Translations under genes and position numbers: made by a program
Part shown: one piece after another, positions 39,643 through 51,652 of the stretch
Layout: each line of letters begins with the position of its first letter
How positions within the stretch are numbered: the stretch's first letter is position 1
Notes under the pieces: model-generated
Told to the model about the DNA's origin: nothing
The model's input: only the letters and a program-made list of their open reading frames with translations
Databases searched by the model: none
Assembly: GCA_024195265.1 (NCBI GenBank)
Contig: JAJLRJ010000013.1
Span: 15,577,162-15,641,161, forward strand
Reading direction: 5' to 3'
Length of the DNA stretch: 64,000 nucleotides
From: Dendrophyllia cribrosa
Taxonomy: Eukaryota > Cnidaria > Anthozoa > Scleractinia > Dendrophylliidae

Positions 39643-42600
39643 GGTGAGAAGTGAGCTTTTAGCAGGGTATGAAGTGAGCTTTTATCAGGGTGAGTACTAA
39701 GCTTTTAGCAGGGTGATTAACAAGCTTTTATCATGGTGAGTAGTGAGCTTTTAGCAGTGTGAGTACTACGCTTTTTGCACGGTGAGTACCAAGCTTTTTC
39801 CAGGGTAAGTACTAAGATTTTGTTTCTGAGCTTTCAGCAGGGTGAGTACTAAGCTTTTAGCAGAGTGAGTAGTAAGCTTTTAGTAGGGTGCATTTTGTGA
39901 GTAGTGCGCTTTTGGCAGGGTGAGTACTAAGGTTTTACCATGGTGAATACTAAGCTTTTACCAGGGTGAGTAGTGCGCTTTTAGTAGGGTGAGAAGTAAG
40001 CTTTTTGCAGCGCGTGAAGTGAGCTTTTATCAGGGTGAGAACTAAGCTTTTAGTAGGGTGAGTAGTGAGCGGTTAGCAGGGTGAGTACTAAGGTTTTATC
40101 AAGGTGATTAGTGAGCTTTTAGCAGGTTGAGTACTACGCTTTTAGCACGGTGAGTACTACGCTTTTCCCAGGGTGAGTACTTCGCTTTTAGTAGGGTGAG
40201 TAGTGAGCGTTTAGCAGGGTGATTACTAAGGTTTTATCAAGGTGATTAGTGAGCTTTTAGCAGGTTGAGTACTACGCTTTTAGCACGGCGAGTACTACGC
40301 TTTTCCCAGGGTGAGTACTAAGCTTTTAGGAGGGTCAGTAGAGAGCTTTTAGTAAGGTGAGTACTGAGCTTTTAGCAGGGTGTGTAGTGATCTTTTAGCA
40401 GGATGAAAAGGAAGCTTAGCAGGGTGTGTAGTAAGCTTTTAGCTGGGTTAGAACTAAGCTTTGCACAGGGGGAGTACTAAGCTTTTAGCAGGGTGAGTAC
40501 TAAGCTTTTAACAGGGTGAGTACTAAGCTTTTAGGAGGGTCAGTAGAGAGCTTTTAGTAAGGTGAGTACTGAGCTTTTAGCAGGGTGTGTAGTGATCTTT
40601 TAGCAGGGTGAAAAGGAAGCTTAGCAGGGTGTGTAGTAAGCTTTTAGCTGGGTTAGAACTAAGCTTTGCACAGGGGGAGTACTAAGCTTTTAGCAGGGTG
40701 AGTACTAAGCTTTTAACAGGGTGACTACTAAGCTTTTAGCAGTGTGTGTAGTGATCTTTTAGCAGGTAAGCTTTTAGCAGGCTTTTAGCAAGTAAGCTTT
40801 TAGCAGGGTGTGTAGTGAGCCTTTAGCAGGGTGAGAACTAAGCTTTTAGCAGGCCGGGTGAGTACTAAGGTTTTAGCAGGGTTAGTAGTGAGGCTTTTGC
40901 AGGATGAGTACTAAGCTTTTAGCAGGACGAGTTCTAAGATCTTCGCAGGGTGAGTACTAAGCTTTTAGTAGGGTGAGTAGTGAGCTTTTAGCAGGGTGAG
41001 TACTAAGTTTTTAGCACGGTGAGTAATATGCTTTTCCCAGGGTAAGTACTAAGCTAGCGTTTATCAAGGTGTGTAGTGATCTTTTAGCAGGGTGAGTACT
41101 GAGCTTTTAGCAGGGTGAAAAGTAAGTTTTTTGAGGGTGTGAAGTTAGCTTTTATCATTGTGAGTACTAAGCTTTTTGTAGGGTGTGTTGTGAGCTTTTA
41201 GCAGGGTGAGAAGCAAGCTTTTAGCAGGGTGTGAAGTGAGCTTTTATCCGGGTGAGTACTAAGCGTTTATCAAGGTGAGTAGTGAGCTTTTATCAGGGTG
41301 AGTACTTAGCTTTTAGCACGGTGAGAACTACGCTTTTAGCAACGTGAATAGTGAGCTTGTAGCAGGGTGAGTACAACGCTTTTTGCAGGGTGAGTACTAA
41401 GCTTTTTGCAGGGTGTGTTGTGAGCTTTTAGCAGGCTGAGAAGTAAGATTTTAACATGGTGTGAAGTTAGCTTTTATCAGGGTGAGTACTAAGCTTTTAG
41501 CAGGGTGATTACTAAGCTTTTAGCAGGGTTAAGCGTTAGTAGTGAGCTTTTCGCAGGGTGAGTACTAAGCTTTTAGCAGGGTGAGAAGTAAGCTTTTAGC
41601 AGGGTAAGTACTACGCTTTTTGCAGGGTGAGTACTAAGCTTTTAGCAGGGTGTGTAGTGAGCTATTGGCAGGGTGAGTACTAAGCTTTTAGCAGGGTGAT
41701 TACTTTTAGCAGGGTGAGTGGGGAGCTTTTAGCAAGGTGATTACTAAGCTTTTAGTACTAAGCTTTTAGCAGGGTGAATACTAAACGTTCAGCAGGGTGA
41801 GTACTAAGCTTTTATCAGGGTGAGTACTAAGCTTCTAGCAGTGTGGCGGTACTAAGCTTTTAGCAGGGTGAGTACTAAGCTTTTAGCAGGGTAAATACTA
41901 AACTTTTAGCAGAGTGAGTAGTGAGCTTTTGGCAGGGTGAGTACTAAGCTTTTAGCAGTGTGTGTACTGAGCTTTTCTCAGGGTGAGTTGTGAGCTTTTA
42001 GTAGGGTGAGTAGTGAGCTTTTAGCAGGGTGAGTACTAAGGTTTTAGCAGGGTGAGTACTAAGCTTTTAGCAAGGTTTGTAGTGAGCTTTTAGCAGCGTG
42101 AGAAGTAAGCTTTTAGTAGGGTGGGAAGTGAGCTTTTAGCAGGGTGAGAACTAAGCTTTTAGCATGGTGCGTACTAAGCTTTTAGCAGGGTGAGTATTAA
42201 GCTTTTAGTATGGTGAGTACTAAGCTTTTAGCAGGGTGAGTATTAAGCTTTTAGCAGGGTGAGAATTAAGCTTTTAGCATGGTGCGTACTAAGCTTTTAG
42301 CAGGGTGAGTATTAAGCTTTTAGCAGGGTGAGTACTAAGCTTTTAGCCGGGTGAGTACTAAGCTTTTTGCAGGGTGAGTACTAAGCTTTTAGCAGGGTTT
42401 GTAGTGAGCTTTTGGCAGGGTGAGAAATAAGCTTTTAGCAGGGTGTGAAGTGAGCTTTTAGCAGGGTGAGAACTAAGCTTTTAGCAGGGCGTGAAGTGAG
42501 CTTTTATCAGGGTGAGAACTAAGCTTTTAGTATTGTGAGTAGTGAGCGTTTAGCAGGGTGAGTACTAAGCTTTTAGCAGGGTGAGTACTAACCTTTTATC

Positions 42601-43940
42601 AAGGTGAGTAGTGAGTAGTGAGCTTTTAGTAGGGTGAGTAGTGAGCTTTTAGTAAGGTAAGTACTAAGCTTTTGGCAGAGTGAGTACTAAGCTTTTAGCA
42701 GGGTGTGTAGTGATCTTTTAGCAGGGTAAAAAGTAATCTTTTGGCAGGGTGCGTGCAGGGTGCGTGCAAGGTGCGTGCAGGGTGGGGTGCCTTAGCAGGG
42801 TGCCTGCTTTTAGCAGGGTGCGTGCAGCTTTTAGCAGAGTGGGAACAAAGCTTTTCGCAGCCTGAGAACTAAGCTTTTCGCAGGGTGAGACCTAAGCTTT
42901 TCGCAGGGTGAGAACTAAGCTTTTAGCAGGGTGAGTACTAAGCTTTTAGCACTGTGAATAGTGAGCTTTTAGCAAAGTGAGTTCTAAGCTTTTTGCAGGG
43001 TGAGTACTAAGCTTTTAGCAGGGTGTTTACTGAGCTTTTAGCAGGGTGAGTAGTGTGGTTTTAGCAGAGTGAGTAGTGAGCTTTTAGCAAGACGAGTACT
43101 AAGCTTTTAGCAGGGTGAATACTAAGCTTTTAGCAGATTTAGTACTAAGCTTTTAGCAGGGTGAGTACTGAACGTTTAGCAGGCTGCGTACTAAGCCTTT
43201 AGCAGGGAGAGTACTAAGTTTCTAGCAGTGTGTGTACTAAGCTTTTAGCAGGGTGAGTAGTGAGCTTTTAGCAGGTTGAGTACTAATCTTTTAGCAGAGT
43301 GAGTAGTGAGCTTTCAGCTGGGTGAGTACTAAGCTTTTAGCGGTGTGAATAGTGAGCTTTTAGCAGAGTGAGTACTAATCTTTTTGCAGGGTGAGTACTA
43401 AGCTTTTTGCAGGGGTGTACTGAGCGTTTCTCAGGGTGAGTAGTGAGCGTTTAGTAGGATGAGTAGTAACCTTTTAGCAGTGTGAGTACTAAGCTTTTTG
43501 CAGGTGATTACTAAGCTATTAGCAGGTTGAGTGCTAAGCTTTTAGCAGGGTAAATACTAAACTTTTGGCAGAGTGTGTAGTGAGCGTCTAGCAGGGTAAG
43601 TACGAATCCCTTAGCAGGGTGAGTACTAAGCTTTTTGCAGGGTGTGTACTAAGCTTTTAGCAGGGTGTGTACTAAGCTTTTTGCAGGGTGTGTACTAAGC
43701 TTTTTGCAGGGTGTGTACTAAGCTTTTTGCAGGGTGTGTACTAAGCTTTTTGCAGGGTGTGTACTAAGCTTTTTGCAGGGTGTGTACTAAGCTTTTTGCA
43801 GGGTGTGTACTAAGCTTTTTGCAGGGTGTGTATTAAGCTTTTAGCAGGGTGTGTACTGAGCTTTTCTGAAGGTGTGTAGTGAGCTTTTAGTAGGGTGAGT
43901 GGTGAGCTTTCTGCAGAGTGAGTACTAAGCTTTTTGCAGG
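39643..43940 (+). repeat. sat2 array, second forward block
   Basis: About 180 copies of the 23 bp unit. A local duplication of about 230 bp is visible (40320-40500 is repeated at 40530-40730). A homogenised GTGTGTACTAAGCTTTTTGC variant repeats about nine times at 43625-43850. A GTGC-rich variant lies at 42745-42835. Confidence 0.95.
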
Positions 43941-46900
43941 GTGCAGTATGCATTTACGAAGAGTATTCACGAAGTGCGACGGCTAACACGGAAAATGACC
44001 GATATATTTACGAACAGGCTCCGTAATTTTTCTCCAGGAGCCAACAAATTTCTCATAAGTTATGACAAACAAACAATTTATTTTTCCATGTTACAAACAT
44101 TAACTAAGCAAATACAACGATGCCAAGCAGCTCAAAATAGACTGATCCGTTAGGACGCACGCATTTTGGTTTCAGATAAATTTCACGATTGACACTTCCT
44201 CTCCCGCAAACAAGGGCAATTTTGATTTCACGCTTAACTGTAATTCACTTCAATCCTTGCAATCCTGCGCTTTTTCTCAAAACTACTACTTTTGTACTAT
44301 AAGATCCTTTTATCCAACTAAGTTGTATATTTTGTGCCATTTGACGATAAAGCGTGGATTTAAGCTGAGCGACATTTTGCCATTTCGGCGGGACAGTGTC
44401 ATCAGTATGCATTTACGAAGAGTATTCACGAAGTGCGACGGCTAAAACCGAAAATGCCCGAAATATTGACGAACAGGCTCCGTAATTTTTCTCCTAAGAG
44501 CCAACAAATGTCTCATAAGTTATTACCAACAATTTATTTTTTCATCTTACAACATTAACTAAGCAAATGGAACGTAGTAAAGCAGCTCAAAATAGACTGA
44601 GCTATTAGGGAGCACGCATTTTGGTTTCAGATAAATGTCACAATTGACACTGCCTCTCCCGCAAACAAAGGCAACTTTTATTTCTAGCCAAACTGTAACC
44701 CACTTCAATCCATGCAATCCTGCGCTCTATCTCCAAACAACCACTTTTATTTTGTACTATAGGATCCTTTTATCCAACTAAGTTGTATATTTTGTGTGCC
44801 ATTTGGCAATATAACGTGGAAATAATGAAAGCGGCATTTTTCCATTTCGGCGAGACAGTGTCATCAGTATGCATTAACGAAGAGTATTCACGAAGTGCGA
44901 CGGATAAAACCGAAAATGCCTGAAATATTGACGAACAGTCTCCGTAATTTTTCTCCTAGGAGCCAACAAATGTCTCATAAGTTATGACAAACAATCAATT
45001 TATTTTTCTATCTTACAGACATTAACTAATTGAATGCAACGAAGTAAAACAACTCAAAATAGACTGAGCCGTTATAACGCACACACTTTGGTTTCAGATA
45101 AATTTCACGATTGACACTGCCTCTCCCGCAAACACAGGTAACTTTGCTTTCAAGCTAAACTGTAATCCACTTTAACCTTTGCAATCCTGCGCTTTATCTC
45201 CAAACTACACTTTTGTTTTGTACTATAGGATCCTTTATCGAACTAAGTTGCATATTTTGTGCCATTTGGCGATATAACGTGGAAATAAGGTAAGCGACAT
45301 TTTTCCATTTCGGCATTACAGTGTCATCAGTATGCATTTACGAAGAATTTTCACCAAGTGCGACGGCTAAAACCGAAAATGCGGAGCCAACAAATGTCTC
45401 ATAAGTTATGACAAACAAACAATTTATTTTTCCATCTTACAGACACTAACTAATCAAATGCAACGATATAAAGCAACTCAAAATAGACTTAGCCGTTATA
45501 ACGCACGCATTTTGGTTTCAGATAAAGGTCACGATTGACACTGACCCTCCAGCAAACAAAGGCAACTTGTATTTCAAGCTAAACTGTAATCCACTTCAAT
45601 CCTTGCAATCCTGCGCTTTATCTCCAAACTACTACATTTGTTTTGTACTATAAGATCTTTTTATCCAACTAAGTTGTATATTTTGTGCCATTTGACGATA
45701 TAACGTGGATTTAAGCTGAGCGACATTTTGCCATTTCGGCGGGAAAGTGTCATTAGTATGCATTTAGGAAGAGTATTCACGAAGTGCGACGGCTAAAACC
45801 GAAAATGTCCGAAATATTGACGAACAGGCTGCGTAATTTTTCTCATAGGAGCCAACAAATGTCTCATACGTTATTACAAACAATCAGTTTATTTTTGCAT
45901 CTTACAAACATTAACTAAGCAAATGCAATGAAGTAAAGCAGCTCAAAAAAGACTGAGCCGTTAGGACGCACGCATTTTGGTTTCAGATAAATTTCACGAT
46001 TCACACTGCCTCTCCCGCAAACAAAGAAAATTTTGATTTCAAGCTAAACTGTAATCCACTTCAATCCTTGCAATCCTGCGCTTTATCTCCTAACTGCTAC
46101 TTTTGTTTTGTACTATAGGATCTTTTTATCCAACTAAGTTTTATATTTTGTGCCATTTGGCGATATAACGTGGAAATAAGCTAAGCGACATTTCGCCATT
46201 TGGTCTGGACAATGTAATCAGTATGCATTTACGAAGAGTATTCACGAAGTGCGACGGCTAACACGGAAAATGCCCGATATATTTACGAACAGGCTCCGTA
46301 ATTTTTCTCCTAGGAGCCAACAAATTTCTCATAACTTATGACAAACAAACAATTTATTTTTCCATGTTACAAACATTAACTAAGCAAATACAACGAAGCA
46401 AAGCAGCTCAAAATAGACTGAGCCGTTAGGAAGCACGCATTTTGGTTTCAGATAAATGTTACGATTGACACTGCCTCTCACGCAAACAAAGGTAATTTTG
46501 ATTTCAAGCTAAATTATAATCCACTTCAATCCTTGCAATCCTGCGCTTTATCTCCAAACTAATACTTTTGTTTGATACTATAAGATCCTTTTATCCAACT
46601 AAGTTGTACATTTTGTGCCATTTGACGATATAACGTGGATTTAAGCTGAGCGACATATTTGCCATTTCGGCGTGACAGTGTCATCAGTATGCATTTACGA
46701 AGAGTATTCACGAAGTGCGACGGATAAAACCGAAAATGCCCGAAATATTGACGAAGAGGCTTCTTAATTTTTCTCCTCGGAGCCAACAAATGTCTCATAA
46801 GTTATGACATACAAACAAGTTATTTTTCCATGTTGCAAACATTAACTAAGCAAATACAACGAAGCAAAGCAGCTCAAAATAGACTGAGCCGTTAGAAAGC

Positions 46901-47821
46901 ACGCATTTTGGTTTCAGATAAATGTCACAATTGACACTGCCTCTCCCGCAAACAAAGGCAACTTTGATTTCAAGCTAAACTGTAATCCACTTCAATCCTT
47001 GCAATCCTACGCTTTATCTCCAAACTACTACTTTTGTTTTGTACTATAGGATCTTAATATCCAACTAAGTTGTATATTTTGTGCCATTTGGCGATATAAC
47101 GTGGATTTAAGCTGAGCGGCATTTTGCCATTTCGGCAGGACAGTGTCATCATTATGCATTTGCGAAGAGTTTTCACGGAGTGCGACGGCTAAAACCGAAA
47201 ATGCCTGAAATATTGACGAAGAGACTCCGTAATTATCATCCTAGAATCTAACAAATGTCTCATAAGTTATGACAAACAAACAGTTTATTTTTCCATCTTA
47301 CAGACACTAACTAATCAAATGCAACGAAGTAAAGCAACTCAAAATAGACTGAGCCGTTATAACGCACGCATTTTGGTTTTAGATAAAGGTCACGATTGAC
47401 ACTGCCCCTCCAGCAAACAAAGGCAACTTGTATTTCAAGCTAAACTGTAATCCACTTCAATCCTTGCAATCCTGCGCTTTATCTCCAAACTGGTACTTTT
47501 TTTTTTGTATTATATGATCTTTTTATTCAACTAAGTTGTATACTTTGTGCCATTTGGCGATATAACGTGGAAATAAGCTAAGCGACATTTTGCCATTTCG
47601 GCGGGACAGTGTCATCAGTATGCATTTACGAAGAGTATTCACGAAGTGCGACGGCTAACACGGAAAATGCCCGATGTATTTACGAACAGGCTCCGCAATT
47701 TTCCCCCTATGAGCCAACAAATTTCTCATAAGTTACGACAAACAAACAATTTATTTTTCCATGTTACAAACATAAACTAAGCAAATACAACGAAGCAAAG
47801 CAGCTCAAAATAGACTGAGCC
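43941..47821. repeat. sat3 satellite array (about 466 bp unit), part 1
   Basis: Roughly eight tandem copies. Landmarks: CAGTATGCATTTACGAAGAG, ATATTGACGAACAGGCTCCG, ACATTAACTAAGCAAAT, CTCAAAATAGACTGAGCC, CTTCAATCCTTGCAATCCTG, CCAACTAAGTTGTATATTTT, GCGATATAACGTGG. Divergence between neighbours about 5-15 percent by eye. Minus-strand open frames recur once per unit and are a by-product. Confidence 0.95.
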
Positions 47822-47869
47822 CAGGAGGGAGGGGGTGACTCCATTGTTTCCAATTATTTGTCGCGACCG

Positions 47870-47903
<34 letters not shown>

Positions 47904-50900
47904 GAGTCAGGACTTCGCTTGGCTTGCCATATGATGCCCGATTTAGGGTGTTAGCTCTATTGTACATTGTACAGATTCATTGTATTAGGTAAAATTATGT
48001 ATTCTAATATATTCTATGGTATTGTATTCTGTTGTATTGTCGTTCTTTTGTGCTCTAATATTCTATTGTTTTAACAAAAGAATAAGTGTTACCCCTAAAT
48101 CGCGCATGGTATATGGCTTGCCCAGTTTAGAGTGGGGACGCCATTGAAGTGACACAAAGAGAATGATAATACAGGCTATTATTTAGCTCTTATTCACTAA
48201 TTGATCGTAAGTTTGTAAGCTTTGTTGCACATATTGTCTGTGTGTATGAATCGTTTATTGTTTTGTGGGCGCGTTTGTTTGTAATTCTGTTGAATATAAT
48301 TCGGGACAAGAAGCGGGACCGCCATCTTGACTTCGGGCAAGTGTAGTCGATCCAAAACGATCGCCGTTTTCTCTTTAAGTTTTCTACAGATCGACCTCAT
48401 GAAGGGAGGTTTTATTCTTTGATGATATACGTTTATAGCCGTTGTTAGTTTTTGTCAATCAAATCAGCCATTTTGCTCATCAATCCCTTCGAGTGCGAAG
48501 GTGTTGTTTTGATTTCATCTGTGTTTCAATTTTGCTGGCTTATTGAGAGCCCTGAGAGTCTGTGTGTACACTTTGTTGGCTGCCTGTGTCTAGATTTTGT
48601 TGGCTTTTTGACTGGCTGTGTCTAAATTTTACTAGCTTTACTAGTTTAACTGCATGTGTTTAAATTTTGTTGTCTTGTTGCTCTGAATTTTGCTGGCGTG
48701 ACTGCCTCTGTTAAAGTTTTGCTGGCTTTTGACTGCCTGCTGGCTGTTAACTGCCCGAGTGTGTTAAAATTTGTCGGCTTGTTGACTGACTGTTTGAATA
48801 TGTTAGCTTGTTGACTGCCTGTGTTTAAATCTGTTGACTTGTTGACTGACTGAGGGTTTATATTGTATTTTATGGTGTAAAATAATGATGAATAAAAATA
48901 ATTTGTTGTTGGTAACAGCCTTGTTGCTGTATTACTTGGCTTTTTCATATTCATTACATTGTGCATCTGGTGATGGCTGCCCTGTATGCTCATGTTGTAT
49001 TAGCAGTCATTTCATTATCTTTCCTACGGCTTTCAAAACTCCAATTTTCTCTTTATTTTCCCTTCAAATCTTTTGAGAAGCAGATGCCTCACCCCTGGGG
49101 TATTGCATGACACGTCAAACAATGCAAAATCTGGATGTGCTGAAAATGGTAGTCACTTTTATTGTCCTCTTTTAATACAGTTGGAAGTATGGCTAATTCA
49201 AAACATTAACCTGTCAAACCTTGAATGTTTCTATTGTTATTACACTTATTTTTCTGTTTTACTCAAAAGTAATGTAAAGGATTTGTTTACAACAAACATT
49301 AAATTGTTTGCTGGAGACACTGTTATTTCATGCTGTTAATATTTTGAGAATATTTTTATCTTTGCTTGATCCAGTTTACAAAATTTTGTTACATTAATAA
49401 ATATATACAGCCACAATATAAATTTTCACTGGATGGTACATTATTTTTGGAGTACAGCATCAAAGTTTTAAAATTCCTTTCCAGTCTAATGGCAAATACC
49501 GGTATGCCTTTTTGTTTCTCATGGCATTTTGTTAATCCTTATTTGGTAATAATTGGTATTGGTATTGGTAATAATTATTTGGTAATAATTTGGTATTGGA
49601 CAGCGAGCTTCATTCTGCTCCTCTTTACTTGGTAACTGTTGCTGTTGTTTTGACCATATCAGCCCTACTATATCCATTCCTTGTGGGTTCATATGTAATT
49701 ACTGTAATAATAATTGGGGAAAACTTTGATGCTACATAGCTCAGACATGCTACTGTTTTTTCCTAGTTTTGTATCTTTGCTTTGGTGTATTGTCAGTTAG
49801 TTATTCTTGTGCAAAAATGGTTGAATTACACCATCAAGGTTTTTTAATTAGCATGGGGATCAGGTCAACTCATCTTGCTCATCTACATAACAGGCAAATC
49901 ACATGTACAGTCAAAACCAGCTTTATGGACACCCGCTTTATACCAACATCCCCATAATACGTAGTCCCTTCGGTGTCCGTATTAACTGGGTTTGACTGAC
50001 CACTATTTACTTTTGAACCATATACCACTATAAGATTTAAGATCTCCAGTAAATACCAAATTCAAAAACAACAGGTGATTTGTTCTGGCTGTCATACTGT
50101 GGCAAGCCTTTACATGACAAGGTTTTGTACTTTTGGAGGAAATAACCGGAACAGTTTTCATGTATGGATGGTTGATTGGAGATATACAATGCTGTTTGAA
50201 GGGGTGTTAGAATAAGGCCAGATCTTGTAAATTTGATAGCATGATTAGGCAGTATAAAATAAATGTACCCCTCATGTCATAACATCTGATTTTGAATATC
50301 TCAAGAACCTTAAAGTATGTGATAAACATCACAGCAGTTTATCTCCCAGAGGGCTCTTCAAGATCACACAGTTATGCCCAGCAAGGCATTCTGAAGACAA
50401 CACCATCCATTGTAGCATATTTTGTTCACAATGCAACAATAAAGTTTGCCCAACCAATGATGTTTCCTGCAAGAAACATAACATAACCACTTTTAATAAC
50501 CTGTTTTCAGTGGCTTGCAACTTTTTAAATGAAACAAATAAATGGCAACAAAACAGATTTACACAATGACCTAGGCTATGTAAGTATATGTCATGTCAGC
50601 TTTTCTTTTTAAATTCTACAAAAAATCTTGAAACAATGTTTCAAGAAAAACAAAAATGTTCAACTTCCACAACCCAGTTGAATTCAAACAATGCTCAAAA
50701 GCAAGATTTATCTGGAAAAGGAGAAACAACACAGATTTGTGGCTAACAAATACACTTGATTTTTTTTTAATTATTATTTTTAGCTTATTATATTTAGTGA
50801 CTTGTGAAAACCACCCATTAGTGATGCTGACTTTCTGTATAAAGATAGTTATAATAATGATGATGATGAACCTACAGAAAGTGAAAAATAATCTATACAG

Positions 50901-51644
50901 ACCAAATCTTAAACTGAACATCAGTTTTTTTTTATAAAGGATACAGCTATTTAATTAACCAAACTTAACCACATGGACATGATGCATGAGGTACAGTACT
51001 GTTGTACACTAAGACCTATCTGTAGAGAAGATTAAAATTTTCAAAAGTATTGTTGATTTTCGACTCAAGAAGTGTTCACAGACGGTAATTTTGGAACAAA
51101 ATTCCAACACTTACCGCTAATGACCTCTGGTGCCAACAAGGAGCAGTAATATAAACAAGCTTGTAGAGGTGTCTTCTTCACATACAACTTCATTGACTTT
51201 AAAGGGATTGATGAGACGAACCACGAGTACTGAAGGATTGAAACTCGGCACACAGGAAGCTTAATATACCATGTGCCAAACGTCCTATTCTGGGATCAGA
51301 ATATCTCCGCATCACTGTACAAGCTCCCCGAAAACGTTAACAGGAGAACAAACTCCGCCGACGTATTAGATACTTGGTAATGAGTTTCCGTTCCAAATAT
51401 GACGCTTTTGAATACTAGATCGCACTGGAAACTATCGCAAACAAGTCTCGTATATTTTTCGAATCCTGACGATCATCGAATAAAGTAAATGAATCATCCA
51501 AACTGTAAGAAATTCCACAATTTTTGGAAGATAACGAACAACAAATTTGCCCGCCATTTTGAAAATCACTGATCTATGACGTGACGTCACACTGGCAGTG
51601 ATGACTCGACCAATGTTTTGCCTAGAGACGCCCCCTCCCTCCTG
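47822..51644. mobile_element. 3.8 kb non-autonomous hAT element
   Basis: Terminal inverted repeats CAGGAGGGAGGGGG at both ends (left 47822; right end reads ...CCCCCTCCCTCCTG), flanked by an 8 bp duplication ACTGAGCC (47814-47821 and 51645-51652) that is part of the sat3 unit. Subterminal inverted blocks ACTCATCACT, CCAGTGTGACGTCAC occur at both ends. CAG...CTG ends and 8 bp duplications define hAT transposons. The interior is AT-rich with no transposase found; small open frames lack domains. It contains a degenerate minisatellite (48540-48860). Confidence 0.85.
48540..48860 (+). repeat. degenerate minisatellite inside the hAT
   Basis: About nine imperfect copies of a roughly 32-36 bp unit built on TTTAAATTTTGTTGGCTTGT followed by TGACTGCCTGTG. 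Heavily diverged. Confidence 0.6.
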
Positions 51645-51652
51645 ACTGAGCC

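Noticed and set aside
28919..43940. Possible CRISPR-like array
   Set aside because: The short units are directly adjacent with no unique spacers, in a eukaryotic setting; this is satellite DNA.
48646..50937. Small frames inside the hAT element
   Set aside because: AT-rich, no transposase motifs (no RW..DE or C-terminal dimerisation block of hAT), so treated as non-coding.
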